Shown: positions 26,558 through 36,643, numbered from the stretch's first letter. The stretch is DNA of 64,000 bases from an uncultured Draconibacterium sp. (GCF_963676735.1 NZ_OY781464.1:3815001-3879000); one strand, 5' to 3'. Program-made: numbers and translations. Notes: generated from the sequence alone by a model not told the origin.

Positions 26558-29524
26558 TTATTGATATAATTTTTCTGCTATATTTTTTTCTCTTCCGTAA
26601 ATTTCTTCTCCATTCAAGATCAATACAGACCCTTCTTCTATCTGGTGAAAAATCATATTATTTTTCATTCTCAGATTATTGATTGTAATTTGTGCCGCAC
26701 CGTATTCAGGCTTTTTAACAAAAGCAACCAATCCATAAACAATATGGCTCATCTCTATTCTATCTAGCTCCAGTTCAGACATATCTTTTGATGCCACACC
26801 TATATTGGCTTTATCAATGATACATTCTGTAATATTCAGAAACGAGTGTTCTCCTCCGGAAATTGCTTTATCGCTAATATCATACATGGTGCACCCCGAT
26901 ATGTCTACATGGCTCCCTGAGAAATCAATGGCATCGTTACCAATCTTATTGAAAGTACATCGTACAACCTTGCCTGAGCAAAAATCAGAATCAAAAGCAT
27001 CGGCAAACGTATTTTCAAACCGGCAATCTTGCACATGAAATTGAGAACGCACGATATTCAGAGCATCATCACAATTAAAATTGGACGCAAATATACAGTT
27101 TTCCATTTCAACATCGGCTTCGTATAAAGCAACCGCAGCAGGCGACTGCCATCCTCCTTTATGCATGCTTCCCAATCCACTAAATTCAACAAAGTTCATT
27201 TTTGATTTTTCACCTGGCTGAATAACATTAAATCCTTGCGCCGAATGATCGCTTGAATATATTTTTATCGGTTTTTCTTGAGAACCCAGCATTTTTACCG
27301 GTGCAAGAGATATAAAAGCGGCCCCATTAACAAAATCCATCCGAGTACCTGCATTAAATTGAACTTCCTCAACAGTTTCAGGGATAAATAAATCGTTGGA
27401 AAAAACATACTCCCCGTCAAAAATAATTTTTCCATCAACCAGAGTTAACTGCTGCGGTGTTTCTTCAAGTGCTTGCCGGGTACTTAAACCTTCCGAATAT
27501 TTCCATGGATACACCTCTGTTTCCAACATAACAGGACCAACCGAAAACAATATTCTTTCTGGCAATTCATCAAGCGGAACGGAAAGGATTTTCATACCAT
27601 CTGCCTTGCAGGCAGGAAGTACTGGCGCCGGATCAAAACTTTCGGGCATACGGTCTTTCATAAATGCGCCCAATACTTTTATTTCAGCATTGTGGTAATT
27701 CAGCAATTGCAAACTTTGTTTCTCACGATCGTAATAAGCATGAACCAACAATGGAACCAGGTTCTTATTCAGGTCAGAAGTGTTTTCATTACTATTCTCA
27801 TTTACTACTTGCTGCCCGATTTTTTCTACATTTTCTTTTATTTCTGCTAAATTTTCCCGAACCCATTTGGCCTGTTCTGTTAAACTTTCAAAATTAAACT
27901 GATAATAAGGAAATTCTTTTTGAATAAGTTGATTTAACGAATCAGCCTGGTTTTTATAATTGGTAATTATGTCTTTAATGAATTCAGATGAACTGTATTT
28001 TTCAAGATAGTGAAGGTAATTGAGGTTGAACAAGCTATCTGAGAATACCTGCATAAGCATCAGCTCTTCTTCTTTTAAAGTGCTTATACTTTCCGGATTA
28101 AACATCCCCGATACCTTCTCATCAAAACGTTTATAAACTCCTCCTTCTATATATCCATCAAAAGCAATTGGCTCAAGCAAACAAGTTACCGGGTTAAAAT
28201 AAAAACGCTGATTATGCCAGGTAAAACCATGGTACGATTGGGTGATATCTACCAATGCGTAATATTGAGCCAATTTATCTAAATCAAAAATCCGTGAAAC
28301 GGGCTTTGTCCTGTTTTTATACTGATACAAAAGTTTCTGACCTTCCTCGAGTTTTTCAAGCATAAGCGAGTCTGCGGTAACCTGACCAACTTTAAACGGA
28401 ATTACCGGAGCAGCTCCAAAATAATCGATATTCCATTCGCGTCCTGTAACGTTGGTTTCGAGTACTCGCTGCCACATTAAGGTTTCATCAAAGCGCAGAA
28501 TTGGCCCCTCGCGACGATTTCTACTCTCCACAAGTTGTTTCTCAAAATGTTCTTCCCAGGCATAAATGCCAAGCGAACGATTATTAATATTTACGGGAAC
28601 AAAACCATAACGAGTAGTAAGTACATCTTCCTTCTCAAAAATCTGATGTGCCAGCCACTCATCCAGAAAATTTCGGGTTATTGGATTCTGAACCGAAAAA
28701 GTCTTGAGATGTTTCCAGGTAAATCCTTTTTTCAATTTAAATCGAAACGACCACTTATCTCCACGTATATGGTCGACCAAATCACCTTTCAGACGAAACT
28801 TTGCATCTAAAAAATCACTTCCGTCAAACAATACTACATTCGAATAATCCTCATCGTTATTTACCAATACCCCGGTTTCGAAAGCAATATACCGTTTGTC
28901 ATTTAACTTTCTTAAATCGTTGTCGTCGATGTACAACTGCAAAACATCATTTTTATCATAAACGGGATAATCTTTTGTTTTCCTGTGTTCTATTTGAAGA
29001 TCGTCGAAATAAACCGAATCAGGGCTATTATTCCATACAAATACCTTCACCTGACCTTTTGTGAAAGTGGGAGGGGTAAAAACTTCTAAAAATATTTTTT
29101 CCCAACCATCAGCCTTTTTCTCAACGACAAACTTACCGGCGTTGTAAAAACCATCTCCTCCATCGATAACAATTACTCCGCTATTATTCTGATTTTTCCG
29201 CCATGCTGTTACCCGAAGGTACTCATCGGGGCCTATTCCTTTTACATCAGTTGTAAAACCAAAAGGGCTTTTGGGTATAAGTTTTATGCTGTATTCTCCT
29301 GATTGTGCTGTTTCGTTTGTGCGCCTGTCGATATTACCAAAGCCCTGTTTACTTCCTTTTGAATCGAGAAAGTGGTGTTTTGACTCATCCATACTTTCGG
29401 CATTGCATAAATAAACCTCGTTAAGTTCAGAAAGTTCTTTTGAATCGTAGGAACACGCGAATCCCAAAAACAACAAAAAAAAGACGATAATTTTATTTAC
29501 TTGCAAATATGGCATAGACCTCAA
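26558..29524 (-). CDS. CotH-like secreted protein with N-terminal beta-sandwich and C-terminal beta-helix
   Basis: The 988-residue protein has a signal sequence ending near GFAC, a possible relaxed lipobox. Residues about 50-185 hold a jelly-roll module (RTNETAQSGEYSIKL, AWRKNQNNSG, VYFDDLQI) shared with the protein at 21661. Residues about 195-560 form a CotH kinase-like domain (RFKLKKGFTWKHLKTFSVQN, SLGIYAWEEHFEK, AFDGYIEGG). Residues about 700-960 show repeated short strand turns of a right-handed parallel beta-helix. It is the first gene of the CotH-DUF4956-VTC operon. It may phosphorylate or bind surface polymers; the substrate is unknown. Confidence 0.78.
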   Translation of the reverse strand: MRSMPYLQVNKIIVFFLLFLGFACSYDSKELSELNEVYLCNAESMDESKHHFLDSKGSKQGFGNIDRRTNETAQSGEYSIKLIPKSPFGFTTDVKGIGPDEYLRVTAWRKNQNNSGVIVIDGGDGFYNAGKFVVEKKADGWEKIFLEVFTPPTFTKGQVKVFVWNNSPDSVYFDDLQIEHRKTKDYPVYDKNDVLQLYIDDNDLRKLNDKRYIAFETGVLVNNDEDYSNVVLFDGSDFLDAKFRLKGDLVDHIRGDKWSFRFKLKKGFTWKHLKTFSVQNPITRNFLDEWLAHQIFEKEDVLTTRYGFVPVNINNRSLGIYAWEEHFEKQLVESRNRREGPILRFDETLMWQRVLETNVTGREWNIDYFGAAPVIPFKVGQVTADSLMLEKLEEGQKLLYQYKNRTKPVSRIFDLDKLAQYYALVDITQSYHGFTWHNQRFYFNPVTCLLEPIAFDGYIEGGVYKRFDEKVSGMFNPESISTLKEEELMLMQVFSDSLFNLNYLHYLEKYSSSEFIKDIITNYKNQADSLNQLIQKEFPYYQFNFESLTEQAKWVRENLAEIKENVEKIGQQVVNENSNENTSDLNKNLVPLLVHAYYDREKQSLQLLNYHNAEIKVLGAFMKDRMPESFDPAPVLPACKADGMKILSVPLDELPERILFSVGPVMLETEVYPWKYSEGLSTRQALEETPQQLTLVDGKIIFDGEYVFSNDLFIPETVEEVQFNAGTRMDFVNGAAFISLAPVKMLGSQEKPIKIYSSDHSAQGFNVIQPGEKSKMNFVEFSGLGSMHKGGWQSPAAVALYEADVEMENCIFASNFNCDDALNIVRSQFHVQDCRFENTFADAFDSDFCSGKVVRCTFNKIGNDAIDFSGSHVDISGCTMYDISDKAISGGEHSFLNITECIIDKANIGVASKDMSELELDRIEMSHIVYGLVAFVKKPEYGAAQITINNLRMKNNMIFHQIEEGSVLILNGEEIYGREKNIAEKLYQ

Positions 29525-29588
29525 TAAGAATTCGCAAAATTAACAATTCAACAATAATCTTTTTAACTTCGCCCGATATTTATTTCAT

Positions 29589-31058
29589 ATGAATTGGGAA
29601 AAAAGTACGTTAATAATTTTAAGTATATTCCTTTCTGTAACCAGCTTCTGTGCTTATGGCCAGGAACCATTACTTTTTGGATCGGAACAACAGGATTTTG
29701 GGCATTCGATAAAACTATACAAAGGAGCGTATTACGTTGTTGGTACAACCCGAAAAGATGCCCAGAGCGCTCTTGATTATTATGTACTAAAAATCAGGTC
29801 GAATGCTTCGGTTGAAAAAAAATATGTTTATGGTTTTCCAAAGCATGATGTTGCCAACCAAATCATTGTCGATGATGATGGTTTTTACATTCTGGGTAGC
29901 GCATACGACCATGGCTTTCCTAATGTTGATATGCACCTGGTAAAATTGAAATCCAACGGAGATAAAGATTGGGAACAATACTACGGAACCGAGTTCCAGG
30001 ACCAGGGAATGAATATGATCCGAACAAAAGACAGTGGCTTTGCAATGATCGGTTTTTCAAACTCCAGAACCGATTTCGGCGATATGTACATTGTAAAAAC
30101 GGATAATAAAGGAAATCTGGAATGGCAAAATTTCTTTGGCCCTTCCTATGTCGACTATGGTTTTAGCCTGATAGAAAATCAGGCCGAAGAATTAATTCTC
30201 GCGGGAACTGAAAATGGTTTTTACAACCCAACACAAACCGATTTCCTAACGCATGACGCTGATATTTTACTGGTTAAAACAAACAAGACCGGAGAACAAG
30301 TATGGTATAAAACTTTTGGAGGAAACGGCCACGACTGGGCAAAAGATATTATAACATCAACAGATGGAGGCTACCTGGTTTGTGGCTCAACCCAAAGTTT
30401 CGGAGAGGGCAGTTTTGACGTTTTCTTAATGAAGATAAACGAGGAGGGGGAGCAAGTTTGGATTAAAACTTATGGCGGACGAGAGTTTGAATATGGCGAA
30501 AAACTGGTGATTGGTGCTGACGGAAATATCTATATTTCAGCAACAAGTGCAAGTTTCTCCGATAATGGTAAACCCGATCATTATATCATAAAAACCGACA
30601 TAAACGGTGAGCTTATCTGGAGTAAAACATTTGGCTCCAATGAATCTGATTATTCTACAGGAATTGTGGCAACGCCCGATTCAGGAGTGGTATTTACAGG
30701 ATGGACAAATGTTGCCGAACTGGGTAAAACGGATATCGTATTATATAAGCTTTCAAAAGACGGTAACACCCAACTTATTTCCAGCATTTTACCCACCGAC
30801 TCGGCAACCTCTCTTATCGTTTATCCAAATCCGGCTTTTCAACAATTTATTGTTGAGCCTATCACCGCGAACAATACCGAATTATCTTTTTCGCTTTTTA
30901 CTCTAAAAGGGGAAAAAATTCTGGAAAAGCCGATTCAGGCTAATACTAAAAACACAATTCAACTATACGTTCAGGACGGAACCTATATTTACAGGGTAGA
31001 AAGAGAAGGGAAACTTATCCAAACCGGCAAACAGGTTATTCATAAGTATAGCCGGTAA
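29589..31058 (+). CDS. Exported beta-propeller-like repeat protein with T9SS sorting domain
   Basis: The 489-residue protein has a signal peptide (to about AYGQ) and six to seven repeats of about 55 residues built on GGY-or-GF..IG-S, D-YIVKTD-NG-LEW, FGG. These suggest a propeller or solenoid fold. The last 80 residues form a type A Por/T9SS C-terminal domain: LIVYPNPAFQQFIV, FTLKGEKIL, GTYIYRVEREGK. It should cross the outer membrane by the type IX system and be surface-anchored or released. The ligand is unknown. Its 3' end overlaps the convergent gene by 23 bp. Confidence 0.82.
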   Translation: MNWEKSTLIILSIFLSVTSFCAYGQEPLLFGSEQQDFGHSIKLYKGAYYVVGTTRKDAQSALDYYVLKIRSNASVEKKYVYGFPKHDVANQIIVDDDGFYILGSAYDHGFPNVDMHLVKLKSNGDKDWEQYYGTEFQDQGMNMIRTKDSGFAMIGFSNSRTDFGDMYIVKTDNKGNLEWQNFFGPSYVDYGFSLIENQAEELILAGTENGFYNPTQTDFLTHDADILLVKTNKTGEQVWYKTFGGNGHDWAKDIITSTDGGYLVCGSTQSFGEGSFDVFLMKINEEGEQVWIKTYGGREFEYGEKLVIGADGNIYISATSASFSDNGKPDHYIIKTDINGELIWSKTFGSNESDYSTGIVATPDSGVVFTGWTNVAELGKTDIVLYKLSKDGNTQLISSILPTDSATSLIVYPNPAFQQFIVEPITANNTELSFSLFTLKGEKILEKPIQANTKNTIQLYVQDGTYIYRVEREGKLIQTGKQVIHKYSR

Positions 31059-31914
31059 ATTCATCAAAGTCTACAAACTCCCATTCGAGCCAACTGTTAG
31101 TTGGGACATGTTTAAATACTATTGCCCAATCAGGCGCTGCTTTTTTTCGTTCTTCAGGATCGGTATAATAACTCCGGCTTAATCCCGTTCCCAAAAAATG
31201 GATACCGTCATCCGATTCAATGTCGATCTTTTTAGCGCCCATATCTCCAAGAATGCACAATACTTCTATGCCCCTGTTTTTTACCTCAACAAGGCGCGGA
31301 TAAATTTCGTTTACAAAGGTACTTCCTTCCGAATAACAATTAAAATTGTAATAAACCAGATTGCTTTGTGCATAAGTTGAAGGAGGTGGAAGTCCTGGCA
31401 CCCCGGCCCAAATCCCATGGTGCATTAACAAAACCAGATGTGAAGAGTTTTTGATACTATCACATACATCAACAATTATTTTATATTGATCGTTTAGCTG
31501 TTCGCAATCATAAGGAGTTAAATTGGTGTTTAAAACAATGTATGTGATGCCTTTGTTTTGCGTTGTATAATATGTTTTTTTACCCGTAATTTCTTCCAGC
31601 CACACCCAGTTTCCATTGCGTGTATCATGGTTCCCCAGAGCCCACATTGTTGTTTGTTTTTTTAAATCGAAAATACTATCGATATAGGCTAAAGTGGAAT
31701 ACGACATCATACTTTCTGAACAAACATCTCCGCCTAGCCAGATACCATCGTATGACTCAAGATCAATATTCTGAATTCGCAAATCTACCTTATATCCGGG
31801 CGTATAATATTGATATGTATGCCCCATAAAAAGATAAGAAAGTGTATCTTTTTGAGCACTGGTGTTTATAAAAAAAGTAATTATAAACAGAAATATAAAA
31901 ATGCCTTTGGTCAT
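31036..31914 (-). CDS. Exported calcineurin-like phosphoesterase with altered metal site
   Basis: The 292-residue protein has a signal peptide (FIFLFIITFFINTSAQ) and a metallophosphoesterase core: IWLGGDVCSE, WALGNHDTRNGNW and VLLMHHGIW are the GD, GNHD and H motifs. Two canonical elements are changed. The first DxH reads MGHTYQ and the last GHxH reads GDMGAKK, so the dinuclear metal site may be incomplete. The substrate is unknown. It is convergent with the T9SS protein gene and divergent from the DUF2079 gene. Confidence 0.72.
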   Translation of the reverse strand: MTKGIFIFLFIITFFINTSAQKDTLSYLFMGHTYQYYTPGYKVDLRIQNIDLESYDGIWLGGDVCSESMMSYSTLAYIDSIFDLKKQTTMWALGNHDTRNGNWVWLEEITGKKTYYTTQNKGITYIVLNTNLTPYDCEQLNDQYKIIVDVCDSIKNSSHLVLLMHHGIWAGVPGLPPPSTYAQSNLVYYNFNCYSEGSTFVNEIYPRLVEVKNRGIEVLCILGDMGAKKIDIESDDGIHFLGTGLSRSYYTDPEERKKAAPDWAIVFKHVPTNSWLEWEFVDFDEFTGYTYE

Positions 31915-32058
31915 TTCGCTGGTTTTCTTAATTCGTGCCCAAAGTTAAGCTTTTATTCTTACCACAAATTTCCTTCGGGCTGATTGAGTACAGACACCTA
32001 CCATAATCAGAAATCTTTTTTATGTTTGTATTCTCATTTAAATCCAAAAAACCGAACA

Positions 32059-34020
32059 GTGAAGCCTAAAATCCAAAAAAAACATATTCCCTGTCTGCTA
32101 CTGATTTTTTTTGGTTTGGTTATGTTTGCCATGGGGATACTAAACCATTACTTTTTTAGAACAGCCACCCATGATTATGGCAATTATAATTTTGCATTTT
32201 GGGATTATTCGCATTTCAAATTAAGTCCAATTCCAACCTTCAGAGGCAATTTCCTTCAAGACCACTTTTCATTAACCCTCATGTATTTTGTTCCTGTTTA
32301 CTGGCTTTTAAATTGGTTAACCCAAACCTATACTTTAATTATTATTCAATGCGCTCTGATTGTTATTGCTGCATGGTATTCATACAAAATTGTAAGATTA
32401 AGGTCTGAAAGTATATGGTTGGGAACAGGTATTATGCTGTTTTATTTCCTGTTGCTTGGAAGGTACACCGCATTTTCTGCAGATGTTAACCTGGCAATTA
32501 TATCGTCTTGTTTTATTCCGGTATTCTTATATTACTTTTTTACCCAAAAATACTTTCTGTCCTTTATCATTCTATTCTTATCCCTTTTCTCACGGGAAAA
32601 TATTCCGTTGTGGTTTATTTTTATTTTCGCGGTCCTAATCATAGATCAGCGAAAAAACCAAAAAGCAGTATTAATTGCAACGGCAGGCATGGTCATTTCT
32701 GTGCTTTATTTTATTCTTCTGTTTAAAGTATTTATACCCTCGGTTGAAACGGAAGGAATAAGTTACAGCTTATTTAACTATTCGGCACTGGGAGCAACTC
32801 CGGGCGAAGCACTTGCCTACATACTACGGCACCCTATTGATGCCATTAAATTATTCTTTGTTAACCATAAAAATAATCCGACATACGATTATGTAAAGGC
32901 CGAGTTTTATTGGGTTTACCTTATTTCTGGAGGATTGGTGCTATTTTTCAGGCCAAAGTATCTAATCTGGTTTATTCCCATTGTTGCCCAAAAAGTATTA
33001 AACGACAATCCTACCCGCTGGGGGATTGCATCCTATTATTCAGTTGAAGTTGTAACATTGCTGCCGCTGTCGGTGTTTTTAGCCATTGCATCGTTTAAAA
33101 CAAGCTGGTTACAAAAAACGGTGATTATTATGGTTTGTGTTGGAACCCTTTTTATGACCATAGTAAAACTTGAGCCATCGAACCGCAGAATACCCTGGAC
33201 CTTAAATACATCGAAAGAAAAGGTGTATAGCAAAGCTTTTTACACAACTCCTTATCATATCAAAGAGGTTAATAAGCTTATAAAGATAATACCTGCAAAC
33301 GCAAGAGTAAGTGCTTCAAATTACATTCTTCCTCATTTGGCCCAACGAAAATCAATTTATTACTTCCCTAATATTAAGGATGCAGATTACATTGTATTTT
33401 CTGTGTTCGACAATCATTACCTACTAACGCACATGCAAAACGAAAACGAACGAAACAAATATTTTTCCGATACTAACTGGAAACTTGTTGAAAGCAGTTT
33501 CCCTGTTTTTCTATTTAAAAAAGCTGAATTGTCAGCCAATGAGTCAAACAGCTGGAAAAAAGGGATATGGTCGGTACAAGACACCATATCGTGCGATTAC
33601 GAAACTAAAGACTCATCTGGAAAGAATATTCTTTTTTCGAACGGAGAAAAAGCTGAAAAAACAGATTTACACTCCAAAGAACAATCCCGCTCGCTTGGCA
33701 ACAGTATCAGACTTACTCCGGAAGCTCGCTATGGTTCCAGAATAAATCTGAATGTTGATAATAACGATTATTTGGAAATAAGTTTTTGGGCTCTTTGCGA
33801 TGATGTTAAGCAGGTACATCTGGTTTCTGATTATGGAGACAGTCATCATTTTCATTGCAGCGAAAGCTATAATACTGATTCGCTGGGATGGAAAGAATAT
33901 GTACTGAGTTACTGGATTCCACAGAAATCAGAATCTAATGATTGTTCTATGCACATATGGAACAGTGGAGGTGGTTCTGTTTACATCGATGATCTGGAAA
34001 TAATTAAAAAGAACCGCTAA
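32059..34020 (+). CDS. DUF2079 membrane protein with C-terminal beta-sandwich module
   Basis: The GTG at 32059 gives MKPKIQKKHIPCLLLIFFG, entering the first helix directly. In-frame TTG codons at 31984 and 32026 would add up to 25 polar residues. The protein of 653 residues has about nine helices and the DUF2079 hallmark HDYGNYNFAFWDYSHFK, then TFRGNFLQDHFS. This family resembles GT-C glycosyltransferases. Residues from about 515 on form a soluble module ending GWKEYVLSYWIP, MHIWNSGGGSVYIDDLEII, related in pattern to those at 21661 and 26558. Substrate unknown. Confidence 0.72.
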   Translation: MKPKIQKKHIPCLLLIFFGLVMFAMGILNHYFFRTATHDYGNYNFAFWDYSHFKLSPIPTFRGNFLQDHFSLTLMYFVPVYWLLNWLTQTYTLIIIQCALIVIAAWYSYKIVRLRSESIWLGTGIMLFYFLLLGRYTAFSADVNLAIISSCFIPVFLYYFFTQKYFLSFIILFLSLFSRENIPLWFIFIFAVLIIDQRKNQKAVLIATAGMVISVLYFILLFKVFIPSVETEGISYSLFNYSALGATPGEALAYILRHPIDAIKLFFVNHKNNPTYDYVKAEFYWVYLISGGLVLFFRPKYLIWFIPIVAQKVLNDNPTRWGIASYYSVEVVTLLPLSVFLAIASFKTSWLQKTVIIMVCVGTLFMTIVKLEPSNRRIPWTLNTSKEKVYSKAFYTTPYHIKEVNKLIKIIPANARVSASNYILPHLAQRKSIYYFPNIKDADYIVFSVFDNHYLLTHMQNENERNKYFSDTNWKLVESSFPVFLFKKAELSANESNSWKKGIWSVQDTISCDYETKDSSGKNILFSNGEKAEKTDLHSKEQSRSLGNSIRLTPEARYGSRINLNVDNNDYLEISFWALCDDVKQVHLVSDYGDSHHFHCSESYNTDSLGWKEYVLSYWIPQKSESNDCSMHIWNSGGGSVYIDDLEIIKKNR

Positions 34021-34041
34021 ATGAATAAAACCATTGGAAAA

Positions 34042-35916
34042 CTAATGGGCTTTAACTTCAGCATTCAAACTTTTTACAAAAAGTTTTTTTCGATCTTTAT
34101 TCCAAATATACATTTTAATAATTGAGGATTGGGGAATATCTGCCGAGAAACGTGTGTTAACAGTGGCTTTCTTCCAGTCAGAATCATCCTTACCCCATAG
34201 CAGCGATAGTTTTTCGTATCGTAAATTCTCCCTTTCATTTTCCACTGAAATAATTAATAAAACCTCCTTTTCAAAGATTTCGGCATCGCCCATAAATTCG
34301 ATCGACAATTCAACATCAATAATTTCACCGGAAGGGAGCTCATTCATAGCCACAATTATATTCGGACTATATTCGGTTGCGGGAGACATCTCCAGAGCAT
34401 TTTCTCCATTATATTTTAAGATCTGAGGCGCATCAGATTCTGCAATTCCCAAATCTCTCACTATTGTTTCCGAACTGCCCGAAACCACCCTGTTTTTAAC
34501 CTTTTGGAAAATATAAACCCCGTAATCATGGCCTCCCAATACGGTTATTTTTTGTACCGGCAACAAGGTTTTTACCAATTGAAGCGACGCATCGTTTTTG
34601 AGTGTAGCAAGGCTTGTTCGTCCTTCGTTGGGGCCAAAATGTGCATCCCAAACAATAATATCTCCATAATCCATCGAATTCGATGGCTTCAACTTATCAC
34701 CTATTCCCCAATTGCTTTTCGTTTTATCGTAAGGATCCAAATCCAAATGAAAAACAATCATCGGGTTAAAATAATAGATTTTACCATTCAGCTGGTTTTC
34801 TTCCAAGAACCGGGCACTTTTTTCTATTAACTTATCCGTTTCCGGTGCTTTTACCGGCAAATCACTTTTAAATAAAAACAACAATAGCTGACTTGCCATA
34901 ACAAAACCCGCAATTACCAGTATTGCTCTTTTTCCTTTTGTTTTATCAAGAATAAACTCCAGTCCAGCTGCCGCCGATAATGCAGCCAAAGGAAGCACTC
35001 CGCCAATAACACGTATTAATCCCAACGATCCGCCTCGACCTTGCCACCAGACATAGCTATGCGCTGCAAAATAAGTTAGCCAGCTTCCAACGACAAGAAT
35101 ATAACGAATTGTTTTTGGGCTTGTCAGTGAAAACTTTTTTAACACATCGGTGGTCTCCACTACCAATCCAATCAAAATTAACGTCAACATAGGAATACCA
35201 AAAATTGTGTCGCTTTTTTTAATAAAGTGAAAAAGGCTTCCATTACCATAAACGCTTTCTCCGGTTGGATAAGGGAAACGGTTAATAATCCACAAAACAT
35301 CGCCAAATGCCAAAAAGCCAACCAGCGAATAAAAAAGAGTTCCGGTTAGCAAAAACAAAACTGAACGATAGGATCGACTCAGAACAAGTGCCGCAGCAAA
35401 TACCGGAAGAAATACAATTCCTTCTGATCGGACAAAAGGAATAAATGATAAAACAATAGCTGAGAAAAGATATTTTTTAGCTAAAAAAAGGTAAACGGAT
35501 ATAATCAGCACTAAACCAAATAAAACTTCGGTTAGGCATGAAGTTGTAAGTACAAAATAGATAGGAGCAAAAGCAGCGAGTACTGTTATACTAAACGCAC
35601 TTTTAGGGAAGTATTGTCTTGCAATTATATAAACAACATACAAAGAAAATACAGCAACAATAAGGTTAAAAATCTGCGCCAACTTAAATCCACCAAGTGC
35701 AAAAAATGACAGGAGTGTTGTATAAACGGGCTTTCCCCACAAATCAAGAAATAAATGCGGGTACTTAAATGCATATTTTGCAATATGATAATGCGAAATA
35801 CTATCTGCTCCTCCAAATGTTTTTTCGTTGAGAAATATAAGAACAAGCTGAAAAACAATTAATAAAAAGAAAAACACATATAAGCCCAGCTTCTCGGGAT
35901 CCTTTCTCATGGTCAC
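34042..35916 (-). CDS. GT39-like multi-pass membrane protein with C-terminal beta domain
   Basis: The 624-residue protein has about eleven helices in the first 385 residues. FGGADSISHYHIAKYAFKYP follows the first helix, with an Asp in the GT-C catalytic position, and then DLWGKPVYTTLLSFFALGG. A soluble C-terminal half of about 230 residues ends in beta-rich sequence (SDWKKATVNTRFSADIP, IIKMYIWNKDRKKLFV). It lies 4 bp after a GT2 gene, a pairing typical of a sugar-lipid synthase plus transferase. Substrate unknown. Confidence 0.72.
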   Translation of the reverse strand: MTMRKDPEKLGLYVFFFLLIVFQLVLIFLNEKTFGGADSISHYHIAKYAFKYPHLFLDLWGKPVYTTLLSFFALGGFKLAQIFNLIVAVFSLYVVYIIARQYFPKSAFSITVLAAFAPIYFVLTTSCLTEVLFGLVLIISVYLFLAKKYLFSAIVLSFIPFVRSEGIVFLPVFAAALVLSRSYRSVLFLLTGTLFYSLVGFLAFGDVLWIINRFPYPTGESVYGNGSLFHFIKKSDTIFGIPMLTLILIGLVVETTDVLKKFSLTSPKTIRYILVVGSWLTYFAAHSYVWWQGRGGSLGLIRVIGGVLPLAALSAAAGLEFILDKTKGKRAILVIAGFVMASQLLLFLFKSDLPVKAPETDKLIEKSARFLEENQLNGKIYYFNPMIVFHLDLDPYDKTKSNWGIGDKLKPSNSMDYGDIIVWDAHFGPNEGRTSLATLKNDASLQLVKTLLPVQKITVLGGHDYGVYIFQKVKNRVVSGSSETIVRDLGIAESDAPQILKYNGENALEMSPATEYSPNIIVAMNELPSGEIIDVELSIEFMGDAEIFEKEVLLIISVENERENLRYEKLSLLWGKDDSDWKKATVNTRFSADIPQSSIIKMYIWNKDRKKLFVKSLNAEVKAH

Positions 35917-35920
35917 ATTA

Positions 35921-36643
35921 TTATCGTGAAAAAATATTATACTTCAAAATACACCACAGCGCTCTCAGGCCATCTCTCCAGCCAATTTTCTTACCATCGG
36001 CATAAGTTCTTCCGTAATATGAAATACCTACCTCGTAAATTCTGATATTGGGTACACGAGCCACTTTTGCAGTTACTTCGGGTTCAAAACCAAAGCGGTT
36101 TTCTTTCAAAACCAGCGATTTTATTATTTGTGCATCAAATAGCTTGTAGCAAGTTTCCATATCGGTAAGGTTCAGATTGGTAAACATATTCGACAAAAAA
36201 GTGAGAAACTTATTGCCAATGGAGTGCCAGAAGAATAAAATGCGGTGCGGATTGCCACCCATAAAACGCGAGCCGTATACCACATCGGCAAAACCTTCGG
36301 CAACTGGCTTAAGTAAATGGTTGTATTCTCTGGGGTCGTATTCTAAATCAGCGTCCTGAATAATTATATAATTGCCCCTTGCCTCTTGAATTCCAAGGTG
36401 CAAGGCAGCGCCTTTACCTTTGTTCACAGGCTGGTGCAGTTGACGTATTTCAACTTCCGTATGCTTTTGAATGTATTGATCAATTATATCGGATGAGTTA
36501 TCAGTTGAACAGTCATTGATTAAAATAATTTCCTTTTCAAAATTATGGTTAAGACTTACATCAATTATTTTATTCAAAATTAAATGAATCGTTTTTTCCT
36601 CGTTATAAACCGGAATAATGACCGACAGTAGATTTTGGTTCAT
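35921..36643 (-). CDS. Family 2 glycosyltransferase, DPM1-like
   Basis: The 240-residue soluble enzyme has clear dolichol-phosphate mannosyltransferase-type motifs: SVIIPVYNEEKTIHLIL, EIILINDCSTDNSSD, GKGAALHLGIQEARG, and the DADLEYDPREY metal/nucleotide site. ETCYKLF follows in the acceptor region. It probably makes polyprenyl-phosphate hexose on the cytoplasmic face for the GT39-like protein 4 bp downstream. It is the first gene of a two-gene minus-strand operon. Confidence 0.88.
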   Translation of the reverse strand: MNQNLLSVIIPVYNEEKTIHLILNKIIDVSLNHNFEKEIILINDCSTDNSSDIIDQYIQKHTEVEIRQLHQPVNKGKGAALHLGIQEARGNYIIIQDADLEYDPREYNHLLKPVAEGFADVVYGSRFMGGNPHRILFFWHSIGNKFLTFLSNMFTNLNLTDMETCYKLFDAQIIKSLVLKENRFGFEPEVTAKVARVPNIRIYEVGISYYGRTYADGKKIGWRDGLRALWCILKYNIFSR

